A stretch of 64,000 nucleotides of DNA from Stenotrophomonas maltophilia (GTDB lineage Bacteria; Pseudomonadota; Gammaproteobacteria; Xanthomonadales; Xanthomonadaceae). The position numbers and the translations under genes are program-made. Of the stretch, positions 8,424 through 17,533 are shown piece after piece (the first letter of the stretch is position 1; each line of letters starts with the position of its first letter). Under the pieces are notes generated by a model, which did not search any database, was not told the DNA's origin, and was given only the letters and a program-made list of their open reading frames with translations. The stretch spans positions 1,887,501 through 1,951,500 of the forward strand of contig NZ_CP106759.1 of the NCBI RefSeq assembly GCF_025642255.1, given 5' to 3'.

Positions 8424-10667
8424 TCAGAACTCCTGCCAGTCGCCGTCGAGTGCCAGCGCCGGCTGCGCCGCCGCGGCGCGTGCGACGCGCTGGGGGGCCG
8501 GCCTGGCCGCTGGAGCTGCCGCTGGCGCTCTGCGCTGCGCCGCCACGACCACCGCCGGTAGCGGTGCTTCGTTCTGTGACTCCAGGCGGAAGCGGGCCAC
8601 GGCCTCACCCAGCTGCACAGCCTGTTCCTCCATCGCCCGTGCAGCGGCGGTGGCTTCCTCCACCAGCGCGGCGTTCTGCTGGGTGGTCTCGTCCATCTGC
8701 ACCACGGTCTGGTTGACCTGCTCGATGCCCGCGCTCTGTTCCTGCGAGGCCGCGGAAATCTCGGCCATGATGTCGGTCACGCGCTGCACCGAGGCAACGA
8801 TCTCGCCCATGGTGGCGCCGGCCTTGTGCACCAGCGCAGAACCATCGGCGACCTTGCCCACCGAGTCGTCGATCAGGCCCTTGATCTCCTTGGCGGCAGC
8901 GGCCGAGCGCTGGGCGAGGGTGCGCACTTCGCTGGCGACCACCGCAAAGCCGCGGCCCTGTTCACCGGCGCGGGCGGCCTCGACCGCGGCGTTGAGGGCC
9001 AGGATGTTGGTCTGGAAGGCGATGCCGTCGATGACGCCGATGATCTCGGCGATCTTCTTCGAGGAGGCTTCGATGGCGGACATGGTGGTGACCACCTGGC
9101 CGACGACTTCGCCGCCCTGGGAGGCGACGCCATGGGCACCGATGGCGAGCTGGTTGGCCTGGCGGGCGTGCTCGGCGTTCTGGCGCACGGTGGAGGTCAG
9201 CTCCTCCATCGAGGCGGCGGTTTCTTCCAGGTTGGCGGCCTGCTGTTCGGTGCGGCGCGACAGGTCGTTGTTGCCCGAGGCAATTTCGCCGGCGGCCAGG
9301 GTGATGCTGGAGGCGCTGGCCTGGATCTGGCCAACGATGCGGGTCAGCTGGGTGACGGTGGCATTGGCATCGTCACGCATCCGTGCGAACACGCCGTTGA
9401 ACTGCCCGTCCATGCGCGCGGTGAGGTCCCCGGCAGCGATCGATTGCAGCAGCTGCGAGAGCTGGCCGAGATTGCTGTCGGCGACCTCCATCATGGTGTT
9501 CAGGTGATCGATCATCACCTTGAAGTCGTGCTGGAAGCGCTGTGCGTCGCCGCGCTGGCTGAAGTCGCCCGCGGCGGCTGCGGCCGCGAGCTGCTGGATC
9601 TGCGTATTGATCGCCAGCAGGCTGGACTTGGCCGCATCCATCGACTCATGCAGGATGGCGCGGCTGCCGGGCAGGCGGCGCGCGTCCGGTGCGAGATTGC
9701 CGACGGCATACTGGTTGAGTACGTCGATCGCATCGCGGATCGCGTCCAGGTGCTCGAAAATGACCGTATTGATGCCGCTGGCGAGCTGGCCGTAGACACC
9801 CGGGAAGTCTTCCGGGATGCGATGGCTGATATCCGGTCCGGCATGCATCTGCGCCATCAGCTGCGTCTGCTCGGAGAAACGGCGCAGCATTGCGGTCATT
9901 TCCGCGGTGGCGGACAGCATCTGGCCGGCCTCGTCGTTGCTGGTGGCGCGGGTGCTGACGCTCAAGTCACCGCGGGCGACTGCCTGGATGGCCTGCACGG
10001 CCTTGCCGAGCGGACCGGTCACGGCCCGCGAGATGACCGTGGCCAGCGCGGCGGCCAGCAACGACAGCAGTACGATGCAGCCGATGATGGCGATCATGCT
10101 GGCGCGATGGGTGGCGTTGGCATCGGCGATCCGCGCGTCCATCAGGCCGGCGATGTGGGCACCCAGTGCCTTCAGGGCGTCGAACAGTTCACGCCGTGCC
10201 GGGCGCGACTGCTCGTCGGAAATCTGCTGCGCCATGATGCCGTCGCCGGCGGCCACTGCGTCACGCATGGCCTTGTTGGCGGCGAAGTAGCGATCCACCT
10301 GCGCCGAGGCGGCGCGATACAGTTCGCGTTCCTTGTCCTGGGCCGGCAAGGCGGCATAGGCCGCCAGTTCATCGCGTACGGCTTTGGCGGTGGTGTCCAT
10401 GCGCTTGTTGTAGTCGGCCACCTTGTCCGGCTGGTCCAGCATGGTCAGCTGGGCCAGCTCGTAGGTACGGAATTCACCAAGCTGCGAGCGGGCTTCGCCC
10501 AGATGCTGCACCGACGGAATATCGTTGCTGGCCATCGCCCCCAGCTGGTCGTTGGCCTGGCTCAGGCGCAACAGTGCGAACGCACCCAGCAGCAGGGTCA
10601 TCAGGGTGGTGAGGGTGAACCCCACGGCCAGCTTGCGGGCGATGGGCAGATCGTGGAACCACTTCAT
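8424..10667 (-). CDS. methyl-accepting chemotaxis protein with CheR-tethering tail
   Basis: 747 aa, starting [19 protein letters not shown]1 is at about 12-32 and TM2 at about 190-212, flanking a four-helix-bundle type periplasmic domain. Next come HAMP, a second HAMP-like region, a long MA domain with tip [20 protein letters not shown], an Ala/Pro-rich linker and a C-terminal GDWQEF. The last five residues are the usual CheR/CheB docking pentapeptide. Signalling domain and flanks are nearly identical, also at DNA level, to the PAS receptor at 998-3385, which indicates recent duplication or gene conversion. It has its own strong sigma-28 promoter (10769-10795). Confidence 0.95.
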   Translation of the reverse strand: MKWFHDLPIARKLAVGFTLTTLMTLLLGAFALLRLSQANDQLGAMASNDIPSVQHLGEARSQLGEFRTYELAQLTMLDQPDKVADYNKRMDTTAKAVRDELAAYAALPAQDKERELYRAASAQVDRYFAANKAMRDAVAAGDGIMAQQISDEQSRPARRELFDALKALGAHIAGLMDARIADANATHRASMIAIIGCIVLLSLLAAALATVISRAVTGPLGKAVQAIQAVARGDLSVSTRATSNDEAGQMLSATAEMTAMLRRFSEQTQLMAQMHAGPDISHRIPEDFPGVYGQLASGINTVIFEHLDAIRDAIDVLNQYAVGNLAPDARRLPGSRAILHESMDAAKSSLLAINTQIQQLAAAAAAGDFSQRGDAQRFQHDFKVMIDHLNTMMEVADSNLGQLSQLLQSIAAGDLTARMDGQFNGVFARMRDDANATVTQLTRIVGQIQASASSITLAAGEIASGNNDLSRRTEQQAANLEETAASMEELTSTVRQNAEHARQANQLAIGAHGVASQGGEVVGQVVTTMSAIEASSKKIAEIIGVIDGIAFQTNILALNAAVEAARAGEQGRGFAVVASEVRTLAQRSAAAAKEIKGLIDDSVGKVADGSALVHKAGATMGEIVASVQRVTDIMAEISAASQEQSAGIEQVNQTVVQMDETTQQNAALVEEATAAARAMEEQAVQLGEAVARFRLESQNEAPLPAVVVAAQRRAPAAAPAARPAPQRVARAAAAQPALALDGDWQEF

Positions 10668-10768
10668 GCAGGTGCTCCAGGTGGGCAGAGTGGCGGGCGT
10701 GCGTGCCGGCCGGGGAGTGCAGCGTGAACCGGAGCCGATGCGCGTCCGGTCACGACTGTCACTGCGAG

Positions 10769-10795
10769 ATAGCGGCGCACGGCCGGCGGACTTTA
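10769..10795 (-). promoter_or_regulatory. sigma-28 promoter of the DWQEF receptor
   Basis: Minus strand TAAAGTCC, 11-base spacer, GCCGCTAT. About 100 bases upstream of the ATG at 10667. The gene-free interval 10668-11012 holds only this and the cheA terminator. Confidence 0.75.
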
Positions 10796-10957
10796 TGGAT
10801 GGGCGTCACATCCGGATGCGTAGGGACGGCGGCGCGGACGCGTTGCAGGGGCCGTGTTCCGGCCTGCACGCGGGTGGTTTCCGGCGGCGCCGTGGGCCGA
10901 CGGAGTTCACGAAATGGAGCGGGAGGCGCACACTCGCCTTGCTACCGGGCTGCACAC

Positions 10958-10990
10958 AAACGAAAGCCGCCGCCCGTGTGGGGCGGCGGC
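10958..10990 (-). terminator. rho-independent terminator of the second cheA operon
   Basis: Minus strand: a 10-base perfect GC stem GCCGCCGCCC/GGGCGGCGGC, 5-base loop, then TTTCGTTTG. It begins 22 bases after the cheA stop. Confidence 0.75.
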
Positions 10991-11012
10991 CCTGGATCAC
11001 CTGCGCTCGGAC

Positions 11013-13022
11013 TCAGGCGGCCTGCGGCACGCGCAGCGAGCGCACCAGCCCACCGATGTCGACGATCAGTGCAACGCGGCCATCGCCGAGGATGGTGGCG
11101 CCGGACACGCCGCCGATACGCCGGTAGTTGTTCTCGATGTTCTTGACCACGACCTGCTGCTGGCCGACCAGTTCGTCCACTTCCAGTGCGATCTTCTGCC
11201 CGTCGCCTTCCACCACCACCACCAGCGATTCGCTGCCGGGCATGCGGGCGCCGTACCCGTAGTACTCGCTGAGGGACAGGATCGGCAGGTACTCGCCACG
11301 CACGCGCAGCACGCGCCCTTCGCCGGCCATGCTGCGGATGTCCTCCGGCTGCGGCTGCAGGGCTTCCAGCACATAGGCCAGCGGCAGGATCAACGTCTCG
11401 CCCGCCACCGCCACGGTCATGCCGTCGAGGATGGCCAGGGTCAGCGGCAGCCGGATCAGGGTACGCGTTCCAGTGCCCAGGCTGCTTTCGATCTGTACTT
11501 CACCGCCCAGTGCCTGGATGTTGCGACGGACGACGTCCATGCCCACGCCGCGCCCGGAGAGATCGGTGACGGCGTCGGCGGTGGAGAAGCCCGGCTGGAA
11601 GATCAGGTCCCAGACCTGCGAGTCGGTGGGATTGTCGGGCACGCTCAGGCCGCGTTCGGCCGCCTTGGCGAGGATCCTGGCGCGATCCAGGCCGCGTCCG
11701 TCGTCGCTGACTTCGATGACGATGTGGCCTCCCTGGTGCGACGCCGCCAGGGTGATGGTGCCGGTCTCGTCCTTGCCTGCGCCCTTGCGCACGTCCGGCA
11801 TTTCCAGCCCGTGGTCGATGGAGTTGCGGACCAGGTGGACGAGCGGATCGGCGATCTTCTCGATCAGGCCCTTGTCCAGTTCGGTGCCTTCACCGATGGT
11901 GCGCAGGCGGACCTGCTTGCCGAGGCGGGTGGAGAGGTCGCGGACCAGGCGCGGGAAGCGGCGGAACACGGCGTCGACCGGCAGCATGCGCACGCCGATG
12001 ACGGCTTCCTGCAGGTCGCGGGTGTTGCGTTCGAGCTGATCCAGGCCGGCGAACAGGCTCTCGGCAAGCACCGGATCCAGCGCATGCGAGACCTGCTTGA
12101 GCATGGCCTGGGTGATGACCAGTTCACCGACCAGATTGATCAGTGCGTCCACCTTGTCGACACTGACGCGGATCGAGGTTTCCGCGTCCTGGCTGGTGCC
12201 AGGGGTGCCACTGGCGGCAGGGGCGGCGGCAACGGGGGGTACTGCAGCAACGGGCGTGGAAGGGGCGTTGGCTGTTGTATCGGGGGCGCGGGTGGCCAGG
12301 CTCGGCGGCGCGGCCGGACGGATGTCCAGTTCGCAGTCGTCCAGCACCCACGCAAAGGTGTCTTCGATCTTGCTGCGCGGCACCTTGCCGACCAGGCCGA
12401 GGTCCCACGCAAGATGGGCTTCGAGAGGGTCAAGCTGGGCAAAGCCGGGCAGGCGTTCGAGCCGCGCAGCGACCTGCAGCGAGCCGAGATGTTCCAGTTC
12501 GCGGATGATGCGCAGCGGATCATTGCCACTCATGAACAGTGAGGGCGCGGGGGTGAAGCCGATCTGCCAGGCTTCGGGCGTATCGTCCACCGGTGCTGCG
12601 GCGGCAGCCGCGGCCGGGGCGCTGGCTGCCGGCTGGCCGGACAGCACTGCCTCCAGCCGCGCCTTCACCGCGGCGACGGCCGCCGGATCGGCCGCCTGGC
12701 CGTGCTCGGCCTCGCGCAGCAGGGCGCGCAGCACATCCACGGACGACAGCATCGCATCGACCGCGTGGCCTTCCAGCGCGCGCTTGCCGGCGCGCAGCTC
12801 GTCCAGCAGCGTTTCCAGTACGTGGGTGAGCGCGGCGATGGCATCGAAGCCGAACGTACCGGCACCGCCCTTGATGGAGTGGGCGGCGCGGAACACCGAG
12901 TTGATGATCTCCGCGTCCTGCTGCCCCGACTCCAGGGCCAGCAGGCCGGCCTCCATCGCGTCGAGGCCTTCGCGGCTCTCTTCGAAGAAGGTGGCGTGGA
13001 AGCGTTGCAGGTCCATGCTCAT
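11013..13022 (-). CDS. cheA: chemotaxis histidine kinase CheA (second copy)
   Basis: 669 aa. P1 HPt domain has the phospho-acceptor in AAHSIKGGAGTFG (His48). An unassigned region at about 155-240 replaces a canonical P2. Next come P3 dimerisation (DKVDALINLVGELVITQ), P4 ATPase with N box HLVRNSIDHG and G boxes DDGRGL and GRGVGMDVV, and the C-terminal P5 CheW-like domain. All catalytic motifs are intact. It is last in a STAS-cheY-cheA operon driven by a sigma-28 promoter at 13768-13794. It differs clearly from the cheA at 17537-19366, so it probably forms a second phosphorelay with the cheY just upstream. Whether it shares the flagellar array is unknown. Confidence 0.93.
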   Translation of the reverse strand: MSMDLQRFHATFFEESREGLDAMEAGLLALESGQQDAEIINSVFRAAHSIKGGAGTFGFDAIAALTHVLETLLDELRAGKRALEGHAVDAMLSSVDVLRALLREAEHGQAADPAAVAAVKARLEAVLSGQPAASAPAAAAAAAPVDDTPEAWQIGFTPAPSLFMSGNDPLRIIRELEHLGSLQVAARLERLPGFAQLDPLEAHLAWDLGLVGKVPRSKIEDTFAWVLDDCELDIRPAAPPSLATRAPDTTANAPSTPVAAVPPVAAAPAASGTPGTSQDAETSIRVSVDKVDALINLVGELVITQAMLKQVSHALDPVLAESLFAGLDQLERNTRDLQEAVIGVRMLPVDAVFRRFPRLVRDLSTRLGKQVRLRTIGEGTELDKGLIEKIADPLVHLVRNSIDHGLEMPDVRKGAGKDETGTITLAASHQGGHIVIEVSDDGRGLDRARILAKAAERGLSVPDNPTDSQVWDLIFQPGFSTADAVTDLSGRGVGMDVVRRNIQALGGEVQIESSLGTGTRTLIRLPLTLAILDGMTVAVAGETLILPLAYVLEALQPQPEDIRSMAGEGRVLRVRGEYLPILSLSEYYGYGARMPGSESLVVVVEGDGQKIALEVDELVGQQQVVVKNIENNYRRIGGVSGATILGDGRVALIVDIGGLVRSLRVPQAA

Positions 13023-13066
13023 GCAGTGGTGATCCGGAAGCGAAGAAGGGGAACGGTGCGGGGCGA

Positions 13067-13432
13067 TCAGCCCAGCACTTTCTGCACGGTGGCGACCAGC
13101 TGTTCCGGGTTGAACGGCTTGACCAGCCAGCCGGTGGCGCCGGCGGCCTTGCCTTCGGACTTCTTGTCGGCGGCGGACTCGGTGGTCAGCATCAGCAGCG
13201 GCGTGAACTTGTAGTCCGGCAGCTGGCGCAGCTCGCGGATCAGCGCAATGCCGTCCATGTTCGGCATGTTGACGTCGGTGACCACCGCGTTGAAGCGCTG
13301 TCCCTTCGCGCGGCCGAGCGCGACCGCGCCGTCTTCAGCTTCTTCGACGGCAAAACCGGCCGAGGTGAGGGCGAAGGACACCATCTGGCGCATCGACGCC
13401 GAATCGTCCACCACCAAGATACGTGCGCTCAT
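13067..13432 (-). CDS. cheY: CheY-type single-domain response regulator (second copy)
   Basis: 121 aa, receiver only. Acid pocket Asp9/Asp10, phospho-acceptor Asp53 (VVTDVNMPNMDG), Thr83/84 and Lys105 (LVKPF) are present, so it should be phosphorylatable. Its ATG overlaps the stop of the STAS gene by 4 bases and the second cheA follows 44 bases on. It is the likely partner of that kinase. Sequence differs strongly from the cheY at 19974-20366, which has the DWNMPVMTG form typical of motor-binding CheY. Confidence 0.92.
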   Translation of the reverse strand: MSARILVVDDSASMRQMVSFALTSAGFAVEEAEDGAVALGRAKGQRFNAVVTDVNMPNMDGIALIRELRQLPDYKFTPLLMLTTESAADKKSEGKAAGATGWLVKPFNPEQLVATVQKVLG

Positions 13433-13737
13433 GCAGCGTTCTCCACAGATTTCAGGTTGTCATGGGGTACGTCCAGGCCCAGGGCCTGGGTGACGCCCAG
13501 CAGGCGCGCGGCGTCACGGAAGGTTGCAGTGCAACCGTGGAAGCCGGTGTCCAGGCCCGCCTCGCGGCGTGCCTGCACGAATGCACACAGCACCTGCACG
13601 GCGGCGGTGTGGACGCGGCCGACCTGGCTTGCATCCAGGGTCAGCTCGCCAACCTGCGCTACCAGCGGGGCGAGGCGGTTCTTGAGCTCGGTGCTGGTCT
13701 CGATGCCGAGATCCTCACCCAGTTCGACAGTGCTCAT
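13429..13737 (-). CDS. STAS-domain protein in the second chemosensory operon
   Basis: 102 aa, a single STAS domain like anti-sigma-factor antagonists. The signature strand-helix reads LDASQVGRVHTAAVQVL. In classical antagonists this is LDxSxVxxxDSxGL, so the usual Asp-Ser is His-Thr here and phosphorylation, if any, would be on Thr. The ATG at 13737 is preceded by CCGGAG at good spacing. It is first in a STAS-cheY-cheA operon. STAS proteins in chemosensory operons can act as output or regulatory partners; the partner here is unknown. Confidence 0.85.
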   Translation of the reverse strand: MSTVELGEDLGIETSTELKNRLAPLVAQVGELTLDASQVGRVHTAAVQVLCAFVQARREAGLDTGFHGCTATFRDAARLLGVTQALGLDVPHDNLKSVENAA

Positions 13738-13767
13738 CGTTGCTCCGGACAAACGGTTCCGTCATCC

Positions 13768-13794
13768 ATATCGGCACCCGCCAGGGGTTCTTTA
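13768..13794 (-). promoter_or_regulatory. sigma-28 promoter of the STAS-cheY-cheA operon
   Basis: Minus strand TAAAGAAC, 11-base spacer, GCCGATAT, about 31 bases before the STAS ATG. Confidence 0.78.
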
Positions 13795-13855
13795 GGGGGG
13801 CGGTGAGGCCCTGCGTGCCCGTTCCGACGGGCCCGGGCAACGCGTGGACCCCGCC

Positions 13856-14851
13856 TCAGTTGAGCAGGCGGGTGGCGTCGAGCAGGATCATCGGCCGTTG
13901 GCTGACGCGGGCCACACCACGGAAGAGGTCGTTGGAGATCTGGCAGATGCGGGCGGTATCCGGTGGCTCGATCTGCGAATCAGTGAGATTGGCGACGTCT
14001 TCCACGGCCGAGACGCGCAGGCCGATGGTCTCGCCGTCTTCCTCCAGCACCACGATGCGGGTCTGTGCGTCGTCCTCGGCCGCCGCTGCGCCCAGGTGCA
14101 GCCCAAGGTCCATCACGGGCACCACCTGGCCGCGCAGGTTCATGATCCCCAGCATCGCCGGCGCAGTGCCGCGCAGCGGCAGCAGGGGTACCGGCAGTAC
14201 CACTTCCTGCACTTTCAGCAGTTCCAGTGCATAGGCCTGGCTGCCACAGCGCATCCGCAGCCAGCGCGAGGTGCGCTCGTTCGCGCGGCGGTGCTGCGGA
14301 TGCGGGCTGTTGGCGGGTCGATGGGCCTGCGCCTGCAGTTCCTGCCAGCTGGCAGGGCGGCTGGCGGCGGGTGCTTCGAGGGCGACACGCGGCGGTGCAG
14401 CCGCTACCGGCGGCGCAGCGGCGGGTGCCGGGGGCACGATCCGCGCGGGCGCCACCGGATCCACCCCTTCGCCGCTGGCGGCGGCCTCGAAGGCAGCCTG
14501 CAGCGCGGGGCTGTCGGTGTGGGCCAGCAACGGGCTTTCCGCGCCGTCGGTCTCGTAGATCACCTCATCGGGCAGATCGTCCCAGGTCGGCTGGCGTTCG
14601 GCAGATGCCGGTGCAGAGGACTGGCTGGCGGCCTCGAAGGCGGCCGCCAGAGCGGCGTCATCCACGGGCACCACGTCGCTGCTGCCGGTTTCGTAGATGA
14701 CCTCTGCCGGCAGGTCGTCCCAGGTCGGCTCGCGTTCGGCGATCGCCGCCGGAAGCGCCGTGTTGCCTGCATCGGGGCTGGCCGCCACCGGGGCGATCGC
14801 TTCGCCCAGCAGCTCGTCCAGATAGTCGTCCAGCACGCCGGTGGTGTTCAT
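13856..14851 (-). CDS. parP: ParP, polar chemotaxis array coupling protein
   Basis: 331 aa. Residues 1-20 form a short acidic helix (VLDDYLDELLGEAI). A low-complexity Ala/Pro-rich middle follows, and a C-terminal CheW-like (AIF) domain spans about 195-325 (SRWLRMRCGSQAYALELLKV; GIMNLRGQVVPVMDLGL). In Vibrio and Pseudomonas, ParP binds the ParA-like ATPase ParC and stabilises CheA arrays at the pole. It overlaps the upstream parC gene by 4 bases, as expected for that pair. The middle carries a tandem duplication: residues 39-75 and 85-125 both run (R)(E/Q)PTWDDLPxEVIYET and end AAFEAAS. Role of the repeats unknown, perhaps ParC or receptor binding. Confidence 0.9.
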   Translation of the reverse strand: MNTTGVLDDYLDELLGEAIAPVAASPDAGNTALPAAIAEREPTWDDLPAEVIYETGSSDVVPVDDAALAAAFEAASQSSAPASAERQPTWDDLPDEVIYETDGAESPLLAHTDSPALQAAFEAAASGEGVDPVAPARIVPPAPAAAPPVAAAPPRVALEAPAASRPASWQELQAQAHRPANSPHPQHRRANERTSRWLRMRCGSQAYALELLKVQEVVLPVPLLPLRGTAPAMLGIMNLRGQVVPVMDLGLHLGAAAAEDDAQTRIVVLEEDGETIGLRVSAVEDVANLTDSQIEPPDTARICQISNDLFRGVARVSQRPMILLDATRLLN

Positions 14852-15630
14852 GCGGCTTGCTCCAGCGCGCGCGCATCCTCGCCAAGGATCCAGTTCAGCG
14901 CGCGACGGTAGGCCGCGAGCCCGCGGCCGGGATAGTCCTCGCCGACGCTCGGCAGGGTCAGGCCGGCCGCGTTGCTGACCCGCGTGTCGATCGGAATCGC
15001 ATCCTCCCAGACGCGTGCGCCGTGACGGTCCTGCATGCTGCGCAGTGATTCGTTGCCGGTGCGGGTGCGGCGGTCGAACAGGGTGGGCAGGATCGAGATC
15101 GGCAGCGGGCGCCGGCGCGAGCGCTCGACCATCTCACCGGTGCGCACCATGCCGTCCAGCCCGTGCAGTGCCAGCGGCTCGGCCTGCGTCGGAATGATCA
15201 GGCGGTCCGCTGCCGCGAGCGCATTGATCATCAGCAGGCCGAGTGTGGGCGCGCAGTCCAGCAGGATGTAGTCGTGCTGGCCCTGGTGCCGTGCCAGCGC
15301 GTTCTGCAGCGCCAGGCCAAGGCCCGGCTGGTTGGCGCTGCGGCGCTCCAGCGTGGCCAGTGCCGGCTGTGCACAGACGTAGTCCAGGCCGCTGACGCTG
15401 CTGGTGTGGCAAAGGCTGGACAGCTCGGCCGGAGGTGCGCTGAACAGCTCAAGTACGCCGGTCGGTGGCGGGTCCACCGGCACGCCGAAGGCGCGGCTGA
15501 GCGAGGCGTGGGGATCAAGATCGATCAGCAGCACGCGATGGCCCTGCGTGGCCAGGTTGCGGCCGAGGGCCAGGGTGGTCGTCGTCTTGCCGACTCCGCC
15601 CTTCTGGTTGGCGACTGCCCAGATGCGCAT
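14848..15630 (-). CDS. parC: ParC, ParA-family ATPase positioning chemotaxis arrays
   Basis: 260 aa. Deviant Walker A KGGVGKTT near the N-terminus, LLIDLDPHASLS, and DYILLDCAPTLG as Walker B. These mark a ParA/MinD-type dimerising ATPase, here of the orphan chemotaxis class. ParC directs polar localisation of chemotaxis clusters through ParP, encoded next with a 4-base overlap. It lies 4 bases after motD. Order motC-motD-parC-parP is the same as in Pseudomonas and Vibrio, which is the main reason for choosing ParC over a generic Soj. Confidence 0.92.
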   Translation of the reverse strand: MRIWAVANQKGGVGKTTTTLALGRNLATQGHRVLLIDLDPHASLSRAFGVPVDPPPTGVLELFSAPPAELSSLCHTSSVSGLDYVCAQPALATLERRSANQPGLGLALQNALARHQGQHDYILLDCAPTLGLLMINALAAADRLIIPTQAEPLALHGLDGMVRTGEMVERSRRRPLPISILPTLFDRRTRTGNESLRSMQDRHGARVWEDAIPIDTRVSNAAGLTLPSVGEDYPGRGLAAYRRALNWILGEDARALEQAA

Positions 15631-15634
15631 GGGG

Positions 15635-16648
15635 TTACTCCTTCATTGCCGGGGGAGCGGCGGCGCCGACACGGCTGCCAGCCGGCACCGGTGGCAACTG
15701 CACCGGTGCGATGGGGGACGGGGAGGGCACTGTGGCGGGTGTTGCCGCAGGCCCGGCGGACGGGTCGGCCGCGCCGTTGGCGGCGTTCAGGCGCTGCCCC
15801 AGCGGGTCGACCGAGTGCGAGGTGTCGGCCAGGATGATGACCATCACCCTCCGGTTGCGGTTGCGACCCTGCGCACTGTCGTTGTCCTCGCGCGGGCGGA
15901 ATTGGCCGTAGCCGACCATGGCCAGACGCGAAGGCTGCAGGCCCTGGTCGGCGAACAGGTGGACCACGCTGGCGGCCCGCGCGGCCGACAGTTCCCAGTT
16001 GGAGGGGAAGGTGGCGGTGGCGATCGGCACGTTGTCGGTGTGGCCTTCCACCCGCACGCTGTTGGGTACGTCGCGCAGCACACCGGCCAGGCTGGACAGC
16101 GTCCCGCGCGCGTGCACGTCCAGCGCCGCCGAGCCGGTCGGGAACAGGATGTCGCTGTTGATCTCCACTTCGATCCACAGCTCGGTGCGGCGCACGCTGA
16201 TCATGCCGCGCTCGATCAGCGGCGACAGCGCGGCGGTCAACCGGTCGGCGATGCTGCTGAGCTGGCGCTCGGCACGGGCGATCTGCTGCTGGTCGTGCAC
16301 CGAGACCGGCATGCGCATCTGCGAGGCCATGGCCGGCAGCAGGGTAGGGTCGTGCGAGGGTGCCGGTGCGGACGGGCCGATCTTGGTGCCGGACTTGATC
16401 ACCGAAGGACTGTCCCAGCCGCCCCCCTGCACCTGCTTGTTGCCGACCTGCACCGGATTGATGGTGCGCGGCGCGCCACCAAAGGCATCGGTGAGCGCAT
16501 CGGCCATGATCCGGTACTTGCCTTCGTTGATCGAGGAGATCGCATACATCACCACGAAGAAGGCCAGCAGCAGCGTCATCAGATCGGCATAGGGGATCGC
16601 CCATGCTTCATGGTTGGCGTGCTCTTCGTGGTGTCTGCGGCGGGCCAT
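15635..16648 (-). CDS. motD: flagellar stator protein MotD (MotB family)
   Basis: 337 aa. One N-terminal transmembrane helix (about 20-40) contains the proton-binding Asp in YADLMTLLLAFF. A plug/linker follows, then an OmpA-like peptidoglycan-binding domain at about 150-270 (VEGHTDNVPI; NWELSAARAASV; GYGQFRP; NRRVMVII). A Pro/Ala-rich tail of about 65 residues follows, longer than in MotB. It pairs with MotC one base upstream. Together they form a proton-driven stator unit anchored to peptidoglycan. Confidence 0.93.
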   Translation of the reverse strand: MARRRHHEEHANHEAWAIPYADLMTLLLAFFVVMYAISSINEGKYRIMADALTDAFGGAPRTINPVQVGNKQVQGGGWDSPSVIKSGTKIGPSAPAPSHDPTLLPAMASQMRMPVSVHDQQQIARAERQLSSIADRLTAALSPLIERGMISVRRTELWIEVEINSDILFPTGSAALDVHARGTLSSLAGVLRDVPNSVRVEGHTDNVPIATATFPSNWELSAARAASVVHLFADQGLQPSRLAMVGYGQFRPREDNDSAQGRNRNRRVMVIILADTSHSVDPLGQRLNAANGAADPSAGPAATPATVPSPSPIAPVQLPPVPAGSRVGAAAPPAMKE

Positions 16649-16649
16649 G

Positions 16650-17390
16650 TCAGTGCAGGAAGCCGGACAGGTTGGTTTCGATGTTCCGCGGGTTCTCGCC
16701 CTGCGCGATCGAGATCAGGCCTTCGATGACCATCTCGCGGTCGCGGCTGTTGTGGGCGATCACCCCCTTCAGCTTGGCGGCGATCGGCAGGAACAGCAGG
16801 TTGGCCGACGCGATGCCGTAGATGGTGGCGGTGAAGGCGGCGGCGATGCCATGCCCCAGCTTGCTGGGGTCGGCCAGGTTCTTCATGACGGCGATCAGGC
16901 CCAGCACCGCACCGATGATGCCCAGCGTCGGCGCATAGATGCCCATGCCCTCGAAGACCTTGGCAGCGGCCTGGTCACGGTGTTCCTGGCTGCCCAGCTC
17001 GATCTCCAGCATGTGCCGGATCGATTCGGGCTCGACGCCATCGACCAGCAGCTGCAGGCCTTTTCGCAGGAACGGATCCTGCTGCGCTTCCACCTGCGCT
17101 TCCAGGCCCAGCAGGCCCTGGCGGCGGGCGATGTTGCTCCACTCGACGATCTGCTGGATCAGCTCGCGACGATCGCTGTGCGGCGGGCGCACGACCCAGC
17201 GCACGATCCGGAAGGCATGCCTGAATACGGCGGGTGCGGTGTGCAGCAGGATCGCGGCGATGGTGCCGACGATGACGATCACGAACGCCGCAGGCGACCA
17301 CAGGGACGCCAGTCCGGCGCCCTTGAGGATGCTGCCGCCGACCAGCGAGGCCAGGGCGAGAAAGAGTCCGATGAGGCTGAGTCTATCCAT
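16650..17390 (-). CDS. motC: flagellar stator protein MotC (MotA family)
   Basis: 246 aa, the usual length. It starts MDRLSLIGLFLALASLVGG with four transmembrane helices (about 4-22, 33-53, 145-167, 178-198). The MotA signature is VFEGMGIYAPTLGIIGAVLGLI. The cytoplasmic loop between TM2 and TM3 interacts with FliG. An in-frame extension to 17429 was rejected because it would run through the sigma-28 promoter (17398-17424). The predicted transcription start then lies almost at the ATG, so the message would be nearly leaderless. First gene of motC-motD-parC-parP. Confidence 0.93.
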   Translation of the reverse strand: MDRLSLIGLFLALASLVGGSILKGAGLASLWSPAAFVIVIVGTIAAILLHTAPAVFRHAFRIVRWVVRPPHSDRRELIQQIVEWSNIARRQGLLGLEAQVEAQQDPFLRKGLQLLVDGVEPESIRHMLEIELGSQEHRDQAAAKVFEGMGIYAPTLGIIGAVLGLIAVMKNLADPSKLGHGIAAAFTATIYGIASANLLFLPIAAKLKGVIAHNSRDREMVIEGLISIAQGENPRNIETNLSGFLH

Positions 17391-17397
17391 GGGTCCG

Positions 17398-17424
17398 GTA
17401 TCGGCGTGTGTGAATGGGACTTGA
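17398..17424 (-). promoter_or_regulatory. sigma-28 promoter of motC-motD-parC-parP
   Basis: Minus strand TCAAGTCC, 11-base spacer, GCCGATAC. The -10 ends only 7 bases before the ATG at 17390. Confidence 0.72.
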
Positions 17425-17467
17425 GACACCGGTCGATCGCGTACAGACGGTAGTCACAGTTTCTGGT

Positions 17468-17533
17468 TCGCCGGGCATGGCCCGGCGCTATCGCGCGAGG
17501 CCGTTTCCGGTAGCGCCGGGCCATGCCCGGCGA
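17468..17533. repeat. paired SMAG-type REP elements (inverted dimer)
   Basis: 17468-17490 and 17511-17533 are exact 23-base reverse complements (TAGCGCCGGGCCATGCCCGG plus CGA) with a 20-base loop. Each arm is itself a hairpin. The right arm is headed by GTAG, the signature of S. maltophilia SMAG repeats; the left arm carries ATAG at that position. The pair lies 3 bases beyond the cheA stop and may stabilise or end that transcript. Confidence 0.9.

Noticed and set aside
16650..17429. MotC starting at 17429
   Set aside because: The extra 13 residues are not MotA-like and overlap the promoter; MDRLSLIG is the normal beginning.
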